From: Candidatus Omnitrophota bacterium
GTDB taxonomy: Bacteria > Omnitrophota > Omnitrophia > Omnitrophales > Aquincolibacteriaceae
Assembly (NCBI GenBank): GCA_030698625.1
Contig: JAUYMS010000040.1
Location: 85,499-135,039 of the forward strand
Length of the DNA stretch: 49,541 nucleotides
Direction of reading: 5' to 3'
Below are positions 9,503 through 17,301 of this stretch, piece by piece. The translations under genes were made by a program, and so were the position numbers. Each line of letters opens with the position of its first letter. Positions within the stretch are counted from its first letter, which is position 1. The notes under the pieces were generated by a model that was not told the origin of the DNA, ran no database searches, and saw only the letters and a list, made by a program, of their open reading frames with translations.

Positions 9503-11079
9503 GATCGCTGGCAAGCAGGCATCTGATTTCGTTTGCTCTAGGGCTTGCGGTTTTCTGTATCGTTCTTGAAACCTCCTCGGCTCTCGCTTTGAAGTTCATA
9601 CCCAATCTCGGGGCGCCATACACCTATTTGGCAAACATGGAAATCGATAATCCCTACATTCCCTATTTGAGAAGCGCCGAACCGGGCGTCCACCATGGAA
9701 CCAATACCCAGGGTTTTCGGGGCCAGGAAGTACCATTACGCAAGGACACCAACGAGGTGCGGATCCTCTGCGTCGGGGGATCGACGGCAGTCGATCAAGC
9801 GACATTCGCCGAGAGCTGGCCCGGTCGCCTCGAAGCAAAGCTTTCAGCGGCATACCCCGATAAGAAAATCACGGTTCTCGTGCAAGCGGTCGGTTCGTGG
9901 TTCTCAAGCGATAACCTTGTTTTTTATGCCCTGCGAGCACAGGATTACAATTTTGATATAGTCCTGATCTATGACGGGTGGAACGATCTGACACCCTCCA
10001 TGTCAAAAAACTTTCGAACTGATTATTCCCACAGCCGGGGGAGACCGGAATCCGCCTTGCGGTTTCTGAATCGACTCAAACGCCTGCACGAGAGATTCCC
10101 GTTGTTGCTGCAGACGAACACCTATCGTCTTCTGTGGGGGATTACCTATCGCATCGAAATGCCTCGTTTCAACAACGGCATGTTTCGCGATCGGGGCAGC
10201 CCCAGTCACGGGATACGGGGTGCCGATACTTTTGAGCGCAACATCCGGACCATCGCCACGCTTGCCGCATCTCAGGGTTCGCGAGTCCTATACGTGAGCC
10301 ACGTAGACTTGGCGACACCTAAATACATGGAATCCCTCGATTCGTGGCTACAACATCGCAATCACCTCGAGAATATCCGCGCGGCGAAGGAAGCCGTCGA
10401 GTCACTCCCGGGCGGCCTTTTCTTCGACCTGGCCGCTGTCTTTCCGCAGGACGAGCATTACTTCACCGATCGCATTCATTTTACGGGGGAGGGGTCTGAA
10501 ATTGTGAGTGATTTGATCGCAGACTTTATTCGCAGCAAGGACATCGTGCAGCAATGGAATGACCATCAACCGGTCCGATCGGTTGTGTTTGCATTCAGTG
10601 ATCTGTCTGAAGCGGAGGATCTGGGTCCTTTCAAAATCAAAGACAACAAGGCTGTGCTTGCGGGAGTCAACGCGCCTGACGGGGTTCGACCCGCCGTCTA
10701 CATGAGACCACACGATGATCCCGAACAAACAGTCGGAATCAAGGTCCCACTCGGGGAATTGCCCGCCGCTGATTATACCCTGGACTTCGGCATCGGCTAT
10801 TCCTCTTCGGGTGTACAGCCCAATTGGGAAAACGTGGGAACTTTTTTTAACGTTGCACTCTCATCAGAGCATGAGACCGTTGCCCAGATAGGGAAACGCC
10901 TAGTGCCCGGTATGGCTTATCGACAGGGAGACATCGTCGAAATCGAGAAGGACTTTCAGTGGGACGGAGGGCCGGCTTATTTGTCACTGACGATACGCTC
11001 AGAGGTCAAAAACTCCAATCAAAGTATTTTTTTCACCTACCCTATTATCCATTTATCCGCTTCGGGAAGGAAGATGTAG
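9499..11079 (+). CDS. Membrane-anchored SGNH/GDSL-like hydrolase with extra C-terminal domain
   Basis: 526 residues. Residues about 8-30 form one hydrophobic segment (ISFALGLAVFCIVLETSSAL), a signal anchor. The SGNH blocks follow: GGST near 92 (nucleophile Ser), YDGWND near 157 (Asn block) and DRIHF near 323 (catalytic Asp-x-x-His). About 170 residues after the hydrolase fold look beta-rich and match no domain I can name. SGNH proteins in glycan loci commonly remove or transfer O-acetyl groups, so a periplasmic role in acetyl decoration is likely by inference. The start at 9499 forms an ATGA with the epimerase stop and puts the anchor at the N-terminus; an in-frame start at 9463 would add 12 residues. 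Confidence 0.82.
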   Translation: MRSLASRHLISFALGLAVFCIVLETSSALALKFIPNLGAPYTYLANMEIDNPYIPYLRSAEPGVHHGTNTQGFRGQEVPLRKDTNEVRILCVGGSTAVDQATFAESWPGRLEAKLSAAYPDKKITVLVQAVGSWFSSDNLVFYALRAQDYNFDIVLIYDGWNDLTPSMSKNFRTDYSHSRGRPESALRFLNRLKRLHERFPLLLQTNTYRLLWGITYRIEMPRFNNGMFRDRGSPSHGIRGADTFERNIRTIATLAASQGSRVLYVSHVDLATPKYMESLDSWLQHRNHLENIRAAKEAVESLPGGLFFDLAAVFPQDEHYFTDRIHFTGEGSEIVSDLIADFIRSKDIVQQWNDHQPVRSVVFAFSDLSEAEDLGPFKIKDNKAVLAGVNAPDGVRPAVYMRPHDDPEQTVGIKVPLGELPAADYTLDFGIGYSSSGVQPNWENVGTFFNVALSSEHETVAQIGKRLVPGMAYRQGDIVEIEKDFQWDGGPAYLSLTIRSEVKNSNQSIFFTYPIIHLSASGRKM

Positions 11080-11081
11080 CC

Positions 11082-12920
11082 ATGTGCGGCATCAGCGGGA
11101 TTTTTAATCGAGACGGGGCACCGGCACTTTCCGCAGAAGTTGCTGCGATGAGTGAATTGCTCTATCACCGCGGTCCTGATGACACCGGGATTTGGCAAGA
11201 CGGCCCGCTGGCGCTGGCCCATCGCCGCCTTAGCATCTTAGACCTCTCGCCAAACGGCCGCAATCCGATGCAAAATGAGAACGCAAGTGCGGTCATTGTG
11301 TACAACGGTGAAACCTATAATTACCGAGAACTCCGCGATGAGCTTAAAGGACACGGTTACCGTTTCAGGAGCAAGACTGACACGGAAGTGGTCATCAATC
11401 TATACGACAAGCACGGCTTGGATGCAGTCGAGCGCCTCAACGGCATGTTTGCCTATGCCCTGTGGGATATCAAGAAAAAGAGGCTTGTCTTAGCGAGGGA
11501 CCGGTTCGGAGTGAAACCGCTATACTACACAGAGATCGGATCTATGTTTGCCTTTGCCTCAGAGATTAAGGCGTTTCTTGCGCTTCCTGAATTTCGCGCG
11601 CGATTGGATATGGCTGCACTCTCAGAACATTTATCGTTTCAAAACACCTTTGAGGACAGAACGCTCTTCCACGGCGTGCGCATGCTGAGGCCCGGTCATC
11701 AGCTGGTTGTGGACGCCGAAACCATCAAGGACATTCAATATTGGGATCTCCGTTTCGACATTGACTCGTCGCGATCTCCGGGGGACTGGCAGCAAGGTCT
11801 CAGAGAACGTTTCGAGGTAGCCGTCGGCCGCCAGTTGATCAGTGACGTGCCGGTGGGTGCCTTTTTGAGCGGAGGAATGGATACGGGGTCTATTGTATCC
11901 GTTGCAGCCAGACAGAAGCCCGGTATGCACACATTTACTTGCGGTTTCGATCTGCCTGCAGCCGCCACTACCATGGAGAACTATTTTGACGAAAGCGCCG
12001 AATCCGATGAGCTGGCAGCTTTATTCGGCACCGACCACCATCACGTACGGTTGGGGCCGGAATCCATGGCACCGGCTCTTGCCGACGTAGTCTGGCATCT
12101 AGACGAACCGCGCGTAGGAATCAGTTACCCGATTCTATATACTGCCCGTGAAGTGAGTCGGTGCGTCAAAGTCGTCCTGTCGGGGGTGGGCGGGGATGAA
12201 CTGTTCGCGGGATATCCCTGGCGATACGCGCCAATCGCCGATGCCTCGCCCGCCAATTTCGAAAAACTCTTTCATCCCATCGCAGTGCGGCTCCTCACGG
12301 ATAAAAGCCGCCGCCGGCTTTTGACACCGGCCGCACTCCGGGGAGCCGGCAATTACTCCTCCTGGGGCTCGTTTCAAAGCGTACTGTCACACACTCAAGC
12401 CTCCACCTCGCTGGATAAGGCCCTCTATTTTGATTTTAAGACGTTTCTACACGGTCTGCTGGTGGTCGAAGACAAGCTCAACATGGCCCATTCCGTAGAA
12501 AGTCGTGTCCCTTTTTTGGACAATGACCTCGTGGATTATTCCACGCGCATCCCGGCGCATCTCAAACTCGGGGGCGATAGAGGAAAGCAGATACTGCGCG
12601 ATGCCATGAAGGGGCTGGTGCCCGATGCCACACTGGCGCGCCGCAAACAAGGATTTACACCCCCCGATCAAACCTGGTATAAGGAACACGCCATCGGCAC
12701 CATTCGTGAGCTTATCCTGGGCGACCGGGCCCGGGAACGAGGCTATTTTGAACCTTCATTCATAGAAACAATCCTCCGGGAGCATGTATCCGGCCGAGAG
12801 AATCATCGCTTTCTCATCTGGTCACTCATGGGCCTGGAGTGGTGGAACAGACTTTATGTCGACAGAGAATACATTGCACATATCCGATATAGAAGCGGCC
12901 TTACGGCAAGCCGTTCATGA
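11082..12920 (+). CDS. asnB: Asparagine synthase (glutamine-hydrolysing)-type amidotransferase, copy 2
   Basis: 612 residues, again an N-terminal class II glutaminase (MCGISGIF, Cys2 nucleophile, YHRGPDD) plus an AANH synthetase domain. Here the pyrophosphate loop reads SGGMDTGS near residue 261 rather than the SGGLDSS of copy 1, placing it in a different subgroup. The start is fixed by Cys2, 2 bases after the previous stop; an upstream in-frame extension lies inside the preceding gene. It is clearly not a recent duplicate of copy 1. As with copy 1, amidation of a sugar carboxylate is the more likely job here than bulk asparagine synthesis, but this is inferred from context. Confidence 0.91.
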   Translation: MCGISGIFNRDGAPALSAEVAAMSELLYHRGPDDTGIWQDGPLALAHRRLSILDLSPNGRNPMQNENASAVIVYNGETYNYRELRDELKGHGYRFRSKTDTEVVINLYDKHGLDAVERLNGMFAYALWDIKKKRLVLARDRFGVKPLYYTEIGSMFAFASEIKAFLALPEFRARLDMAALSEHLSFQNTFEDRTLFHGVRMLRPGHQLVVDAETIKDIQYWDLRFDIDSSRSPGDWQQGLRERFEVAVGRQLISDVPVGAFLSGGMDTGSIVSVAARQKPGMHTFTCGFDLPAAATTMENYFDESAESDELAALFGTDHHHVRLGPESMAPALADVVWHLDEPRVGISYPILYTAREVSRCVKVVLSGVGGDELFAGYPWRYAPIADASPANFEKLFHPIAVRLLTDKSRRRLLTPAALRGAGNYSSWGSFQSVLSHTQASTSLDKALYFDFKTFLHGLLVVEDKLNMAHSVESRVPFLDNDLVDYSTRIPAHLKLGGDRGKQILRDAMKGLVPDATLARRKQGFTPPDQTWYKEHAIGTIRELILGDRARERGYFEPSFIETILREHVSGRENHRFLIWSLMGLEWWNRLYVDREYIAHIRYRSGLTASRS

Positions 12921-13917
12921 CCTGAGGCTGGATCTCAGCGGCCTGACGGTCTACACCGAAGCGGCGACGGGACCTTACTGCGTAACCGCAGCGATTGCCA
13001 ACTTAGCCGGCGCGCAAAAGATTTATGCCCTCGGCAAAGACAATGCCTATGGCACCGTTCAGGATTCGTTTGTCGCCACGATGACGCTTGTTGATTCCTT
13101 AGGGATTGAGAATGTCGTGGAGTTAGTTTCAGAAAAAAATCCCAATGACCTTGCGAAGACGGATATCCTAACCAATACGGGAAATGTCCGCCCCATTGAC
13201 AGGGGGACAATCCTCTCGCTTTCAAAGCAGGCTGCCGTTATCCCGCTGATGTACGAAAGCTGGGAATTCCGGCCGACCGACTTGGATTTAGCATTTTGCC
13301 GTGAAAGTGAAATTGCCGTTGCGGGCACGAACGAATCGCACCCTCAAGTGGGATTCCGTGACTATCTCGGCGCCATGGCAGCAAAATTGCTAGACGATGC
13401 CCATTTCGAAATTCCCGGTTCCCGTATTGCCCTCATTTGCGAGAACTCCTTTGCCACCACACTTGAGACCGCCTTGCGGCTGAGAGGGGCCTTTGTGAGG
13501 CTCATAAGAGCACCGCGCAACTGTCCGGTCGAGTTATTTGCCGAAAATGACGCCATTTTAATGTGCACTTCTCCGGAAGGGAGTCCGACCGTGATCGGGT
13601 CGAAATCGAATGCAATTATCGCGGCAGACGTACTGGCGGAGGTTTCTCCCGGCATTAAGATCTTCCAGTTCGCTTGGGGCGGCAGCATTGACTACGATGC
13701 GGCAAAACAAGCAGGCCTTGAGCTGTGGCCGCCGCGCCGGCTCCCAATCGGCCACATGGGCATACTGCCCTCTGACTTGGGGTGGGAACCCGTCATCCGG
13801 TTGCAGACCGCCGGATTAAAAGTCGGCGAACTTCTGGCACGCTCCCGCAGACGGGGCGCTTCTGTCGAAACCGCAGTCCAGGAATTGGAGAAGACAGGCT
13901 TTGGAAAAAGGATGTAG
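12856..13917 (+). CDS. Conserved protein of unknown function with two Rossmann-like lobes
   Basis: 353 residues; I do not recognise a named family. The N-terminal half has a beta-alpha start LTVYTEAATGPYCVTAAIA followed by AGAQKIYALGKDNAYGT. The second half has another nucleotide-binding-like stretch, IPGSRIALICENSFATTLE, and ends with PPRRLPIGHMGILPSDLGW. The pattern recalls two-lobed NAD(P)-binding dehydrogenases, but no catalytic residue can be assigned. No signal peptide or membrane span is seen. Position between an amidotransferase and a polyprenyl-phosphate glycosyltransferase suggests glycan precursor metabolism. The chosen ATG overlaps the previous gene by 65 bases, which is long for this locus; no ATG, GTG or TTG lies closer that keeps the first conserved strand. 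Confidence 0.8.
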   Translation: MSTENTLHISDIEAALRQAVHDLRLDLSGLTVYTEAATGPYCVTAAIANLAGAQKIYALGKDNAYGTVQDSFVATMTLVDSLGIENVVELVSEKNPNDLAKTDILTNTGNVRPIDRGTILSLSKQAAVIPLMYESWEFRPTDLDLAFCRESEIAVAGTNESHPQVGFRDYLGAMAAKLLDDAHFEIPGSRIALICENSFATTLETALRLRGAFVRLIRAPRNCPVELFAENDAILMCTSPEGSPTVIGSKSNAIIAADVLAEVSPGIKIFQFAWGGSIDYDAAKQAGLELWPPRRLPIGHMGILPSDLGWEPVIRLQTAGLKVGELLARSRRRGASVETAVQELEKTGFGKRM

Positions 13918-14896
13918 CGCGGGAAAAACTTTATCGGTCATCGTGCCGGCGTACAACGAAGAGGGGAATCTCTTGCCGTTCTATGAAGCCTTGAAACCCG
14001 TCCTCATGCGGCTGCCGGTTCATAGTGAAATCCTTTTCGTCAATGACGGAAGCGATGACGGCACATCGCAGCGGATTGCCGAGTTGGCGCTAAAGGACCG
14101 TGCCGTCAAGGGTGTGAATCTTTCGCGGAATTTCGGCAGTCACGCGGCCATTCTCGCCGGCCTTCGTCTTTCGACCGGCAATGCTGCCGTGGTCATCTCC
14201 GCGGACCTGCAGGACCCGCCTGAAATCATTGCCGAGCTCCTCGAAAAATGGGAAAACGGCGCTCATGTCGTGTGGGCCGTTCGCAAGGATCGCCAGGACC
14301 CATTTCTAAAAAAGCTGTTCGCTAAACTATTTTATTTCATGCTCCGAAAAACGGCATTACCGAATTACCCGGCGCAGGGCATGGACTTCGGCCTTTTTGA
14401 CAGACGGGTTATTGACGCATTAAGCCGCATCAAGGAGATGAATTATTTCATCTTCGGCGTCATCGTCTGGATGGGTTTCAGACAGGAGGAGGTGCCGTAT
14501 TCCCGCAGGGCAAGGACACGCGGCAGCTCGAAATGGCCCTTTTGGAAACGCGTTAAGGCGGCCCTGGATGCCATCATCTCCTTTTCCTATGTGCCGATCC
14601 GTTTTATCGTTTACTCGGGTTTGGCAATTTCTTTACTCAGCGTTGTTGGTGCGATTATCTTGATCGTCAATCGCGTGGTGTTCGGTCTGGGTGCCGCAGG
14701 TTGGCCCTCGCTGATGGTGACCATTCTTTTTCTCGGCGGCGTTCAATTGGTGACCTTGGGGATGCTCGGGGAATATATCTGGCGCGGCAATGACCAAGCC
14801 AAGGGAAGACCCCAGTATATCGTTATGGATAAAATTAATTTTCAGGAGGAGGAAACGAATGAAAGTTCCGCTTACCAAAATCTGGACAGGGGCTGA
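13901..14896 (+). CDS. GtrB/DPM1-like polyprenyl-phosphate glycosyltransferase
   Basis: A 331-residue GT2 enzyme of the polyprenol-phosphate class: SVIVPAYNEEGNL at the start, FVNDGSDDGT, then SADLQDPPE with the metal-binding Asp, and NLSRNFGSHAAI typical of GtrB/ArnC/DPM1. Two transmembrane segments follow near residues 230-260 and 270-295. Such enzymes load a sugar from a nucleotide donor onto undecaprenyl phosphate for use by periplasmic transferases; the ArnT-like protein encoded further downstream would be a natural user. The start is a TTG at 13901 preceded by GGAG at the right distance, inside the end of the previous gene. Its end overlaps the next start by 38 bases. Confidence 0.9.
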   Translation: MEKGCSAGKTLSVIVPAYNEEGNLLPFYEALKPVLMRLPVHSEILFVNDGSDDGTSQRIAELALKDRAVKGVNLSRNFGSHAAILAGLRLSTGNAAVVISADLQDPPEIIAELLEKWENGAHVVWAVRKDRQDPFLKKLFAKLFYFMLRKTALPNYPAQGMDFGLFDRRVIDALSRIKEMNYFIFGVIVWMGFRQEEVPYSRRARTRGSSKWPFWKRVKAALDAIISFSYVPIRFIVYSGLAISLLSVVGAIILIVNRVVFGLGAAGWPSLMVTILFLGGVQLVTLGMLGEYIWRGNDQAKGRPQYIVMDKINFQEEETNESSAYQNLDRG

Positions 14897-16022
14897 AGAA
14901 CAGCAAGGCGTCGCTGACGTTCTCGGTTCTTCCTGGCTCACCCAGGGAGAGAAGGTGCGTAAGTTCGAACAGCTCGTTGCAGGCTACACCGGAGCGGCGA
15001 ATGGGGTGGCGTGCTCAAGCGGAACTGCCGCGTTACAAATTGCACTTCGTCTCGCAGATGTAGGCGCCGGAGACGAAGTCGTGATTCCATCATTTACATG
15101 GATAGCAACGGCCAATGCCGTTGCGCTGGCGGGTGCTAAACCCGTATTTGCCGATATCGATTTGAGCACCTTTAACATCACGCCCGAAAACATTCGCCCA
15201 TGCCTTTCCGCCAAAACAAAGGCAGTGATCGTCGTCCATCAATTTGGATTACCCGCCGATCTAAATTCAATTCAACGGCTCGCAACCGAAAACGGGCTTG
15301 TCCTCATTGAAGACGCCGCCTGCGCCTTAGGCAGCAAATATGACGGGCAATACATAGGAAACTCAGAACGTCTTGCCTGCTTGAGCTTTCACCCTCGTAA
15401 GCTTGTAACAACAGGGGAGGGGGGCATGCTGCTCACCAACAGCGAAGAGGCAGCCGAACGAGCGCGCCGACTCGTCAATCATGGGGCTTCGGTATCCGAC
15501 GTAGTGAAACACAAGACGAATAGAGTGCAAGCACTGCTTGGCGAGAGTTTTCCCGAAGTAGGCTACAACTTTCGTCTGACCGATCTTCAAGCAGCCGTCG
15601 GCATTGCCCAAATGAAGCGTTTGGATGCCATCTTAGACTCTAGAGCGAGACGGGCGGAACGTTACCGTCAGAAATTGGCGCATTGTGATTTTCTCATGCT
15701 CCCCGCGACACCTGCGGGAAGAACTCACAACTGGCAGTCCTATGTCGTACGTCTCAGAAGTAGGAATGCCGAAGCGCGTAACGCCATCGCTCAATATTTA
15801 CTCGAACAAGACATCGCTTGTCGCCCGGCTTATATGGCCTGTCATCTCCAACCCGCATACCGCGAAATTTATCCCTCGCTCTCGCTGCCTGCGACGGAGA
15901 AGGCGCTTGATACCGTTCTCATCCTGCCGCTCTACCCTCAGATGAGCAACGAGGAACAGGATTATGTTATCGACAACCTCATAACGGCCATTGCGGCAGA
16001 ATACGCTTATGGCACGACTTAA
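14859..16022 (+). CDS. DegT/DnrJ/EryC1/StrS-family PLP-dependent sugar aminotransferase
   Basis: 387 residues, complete. The PLP site is visible: SSGTAAL in the cofactor loop, EDAACALGS with the pyridine-contacting Asp, and SFHPRKLVTTGEGGM with the Schiff-base Lys. It transfers an amino group, usually from glutamate, to a keto nucleotide sugar. With the Gfo/Idh dehydrogenase and UDP-sugar dehydrogenase in the same locus it could complete a 3-amino sugar route. The ATG at 14859 is preceded by a very strong AGGAGGAGG (14844-14852) although it lies 38 bases inside the previous gene; an upstream in-frame ATG at 14790 lacks such a site. Confidence 0.92.
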   Translation: MKVPLTKIWTGAEEQQGVADVLGSSWLTQGEKVRKFEQLVAGYTGAANGVACSSGTAALQIALRLADVGAGDEVVIPSFTWIATANAVALAGAKPVFADIDLSTFNITPENIRPCLSAKTKAVIVVHQFGLPADLNSIQRLATENGLVLIEDAACALGSKYDGQYIGNSERLACLSFHPRKLVTTGEGGMLLTNSEEAAERARRLVNHGASVSDVVKHKTNRVQALLGESFPEVGYNFRLTDLQAAVGIAQMKRLDAILDSRARRAERYRQKLAHCDFLMLPATPAGRTHNWQSYVVRLRSRNAEARNAIAQYLLEQDIACRPAYMACHLQPAYREIYPSLSLPATEKALDTVLILPLYPQMSNEEQDYVIDNLITAIAAEYAYGTT

Positions 16023-17301
16023 GATCGCTATAATCGGCTTCGGGAGGATCGGGCAGGCGCTCGCGGCGGGCATGCTTGCAAGGCCCCTCGACGTTGTTGC
16101 CGTTGACCGTAGTAATGACCTCGTTCGTTCCTTTAAAGAGGGGAGTTTCACTTCGAGCGAACCCGGCGTGAAACAGGCGCTACTCAGGGCCTTCCGCGCG
16201 GGAAGATTGACCGTTTCAAAGGACATCGCCGCTGTTTCTCAGTGCCGCGGCGTCCTGGTGGCAATCCCATTACTTGTCAGCTCATCCCGGCGCATCCTCG
16301 ACCGCCCGGTACTAAAGTGCATGCGCGATTTGGCACCCCATCTTTCCCGAGGTGCCGTTGTAGCCATTGAAACGACCGTGCCGGTCGGATTTTGCAGGCA
16401 ACAGATTCTGCCTGCGCTGGAAGGGAGCCGCAAGCACCACGGCCGCGACTTCTTTCTCGTGCATAGTCCTGAGCGTATCAAGAGCGGCACCATGCTCAAA
16501 CAGTTACGCTCGAATCCAAAAATTGTAGCCGGTATTGACGCCCGCGCATCACGCAAAGGCGCGTGGCTCTATCGGCGCTTCATGCGACCCGCACAAATCC
16601 GTATGGTTCCGTCCCTTGAAACGGCTGAGATGGTCAAGCTTGCCGGCATGGTCTACAGGGACGTCAATATCGCCTTGGCAAACGAGCTTGCGAAATATTC
16701 GGAGCAAAATGGTATTGCCATTACGGATGTCGTGCGGCATGCCAACACAGACGGTGAGGCTGCGCTCTTAGAAGCGGGAGTCGGTGTCGGCGGGCACTGC
16801 ACACCCGTTTATCCTTATTTCCTGATCGAAGGCTTTAAAAAAAGCGGATTGAGGTTCCGGCTTGCAGAGAGGAGCCGCCTTATCAATGATGGCATGGCGG
16901 AACATATCGCCGCGCGCCTCAAAGAGCTTGGTATCCGCAAGACGCTTCTCTTGGGTCTGGGATTCCGGCCGGGTGTCAGAGAAGACAGTTTCAGCCCATC
17001 TTACCTTTTACAAAAGGCTTTGAAGAAGCGGGGCATAGGAGTATGTCTCCATGACCCACTCTATACGCCGGAAGATATTAGGAAGAAGAATTTTTTGTCG
17101 CACGACGATGTTTACCGTCAAACACCGGAAGCACTTATTCTAGTGACGGGTCACTCCGAATACCGCCGTCTTCGCTGGAAGCAACTTCGCCGAGCAGGGT
17201 GCAAGCTCTTCGTCGACGGGCGAAACATAATGGATTCTTCTAAAATCGAAAAAGCGGGAATCACTTACTTAGGAATCGGAAAATGCCAACAGCCGTCTTA
17301 G
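16009..17301 (+). CDS. UDP-glucose/GDP-mannose dehydrogenase-family nucleotide-sugar 6-dehydrogenase
   Basis: 430 residues. The N-terminal NAD domain has KIAIIGFGRIGQALA, the central domain VKLAGMVYRDVNIALANEL, and the catalytic Cys sits in GVGGHCTPVYPYF near residue 262. This version of the Cys motif is closest to the WecC/WbpA/TviB group that oxidises N-acetyl-hexosamine nucleotides to uronic acids, rather than to UDP-glucose dehydrogenase. The product would be the uronate on which the Gfo/Idh enzyme, aminotransferase and amidotransferases could act. The start at 16009 overlaps the preceding gene by 14 bases; a TTG at 15991 in frame is less likely. Confidence 0.9.
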   Translation: MARLKIAIIGFGRIGQALAAGMLARPLDVVAVDRSNDLVRSFKEGSFTSSEPGVKQALLRAFRAGRLTVSKDIAAVSQCRGVLVAIPLLVSSSRRILDRPVLKCMRDLAPHLSRGAVVAIETTVPVGFCRQQILPALEGSRKHHGRDFFLVHSPERIKSGTMLKQLRSNPKIVAGIDARASRKGAWLYRRFMRPAQIRMVPSLETAEMVKLAGMVYRDVNIALANELAKYSEQNGIAITDVVRHANTDGEAALLEAGVGVGGHCTPVYPYFLIEGFKKSGLRFRLAERSRLINDGMAEHIAARLKELGIRKTLLLGLGFRPGVREDSFSPSYLLQKALKKRGIGVCLHDPLYTPEDIRKKNFLSHDDVYRQTPEALILVTGHSEYRRLRWKQLRRAGCKLFVDGRNIMDSSKIEKAGITYLGIGKCQQPS

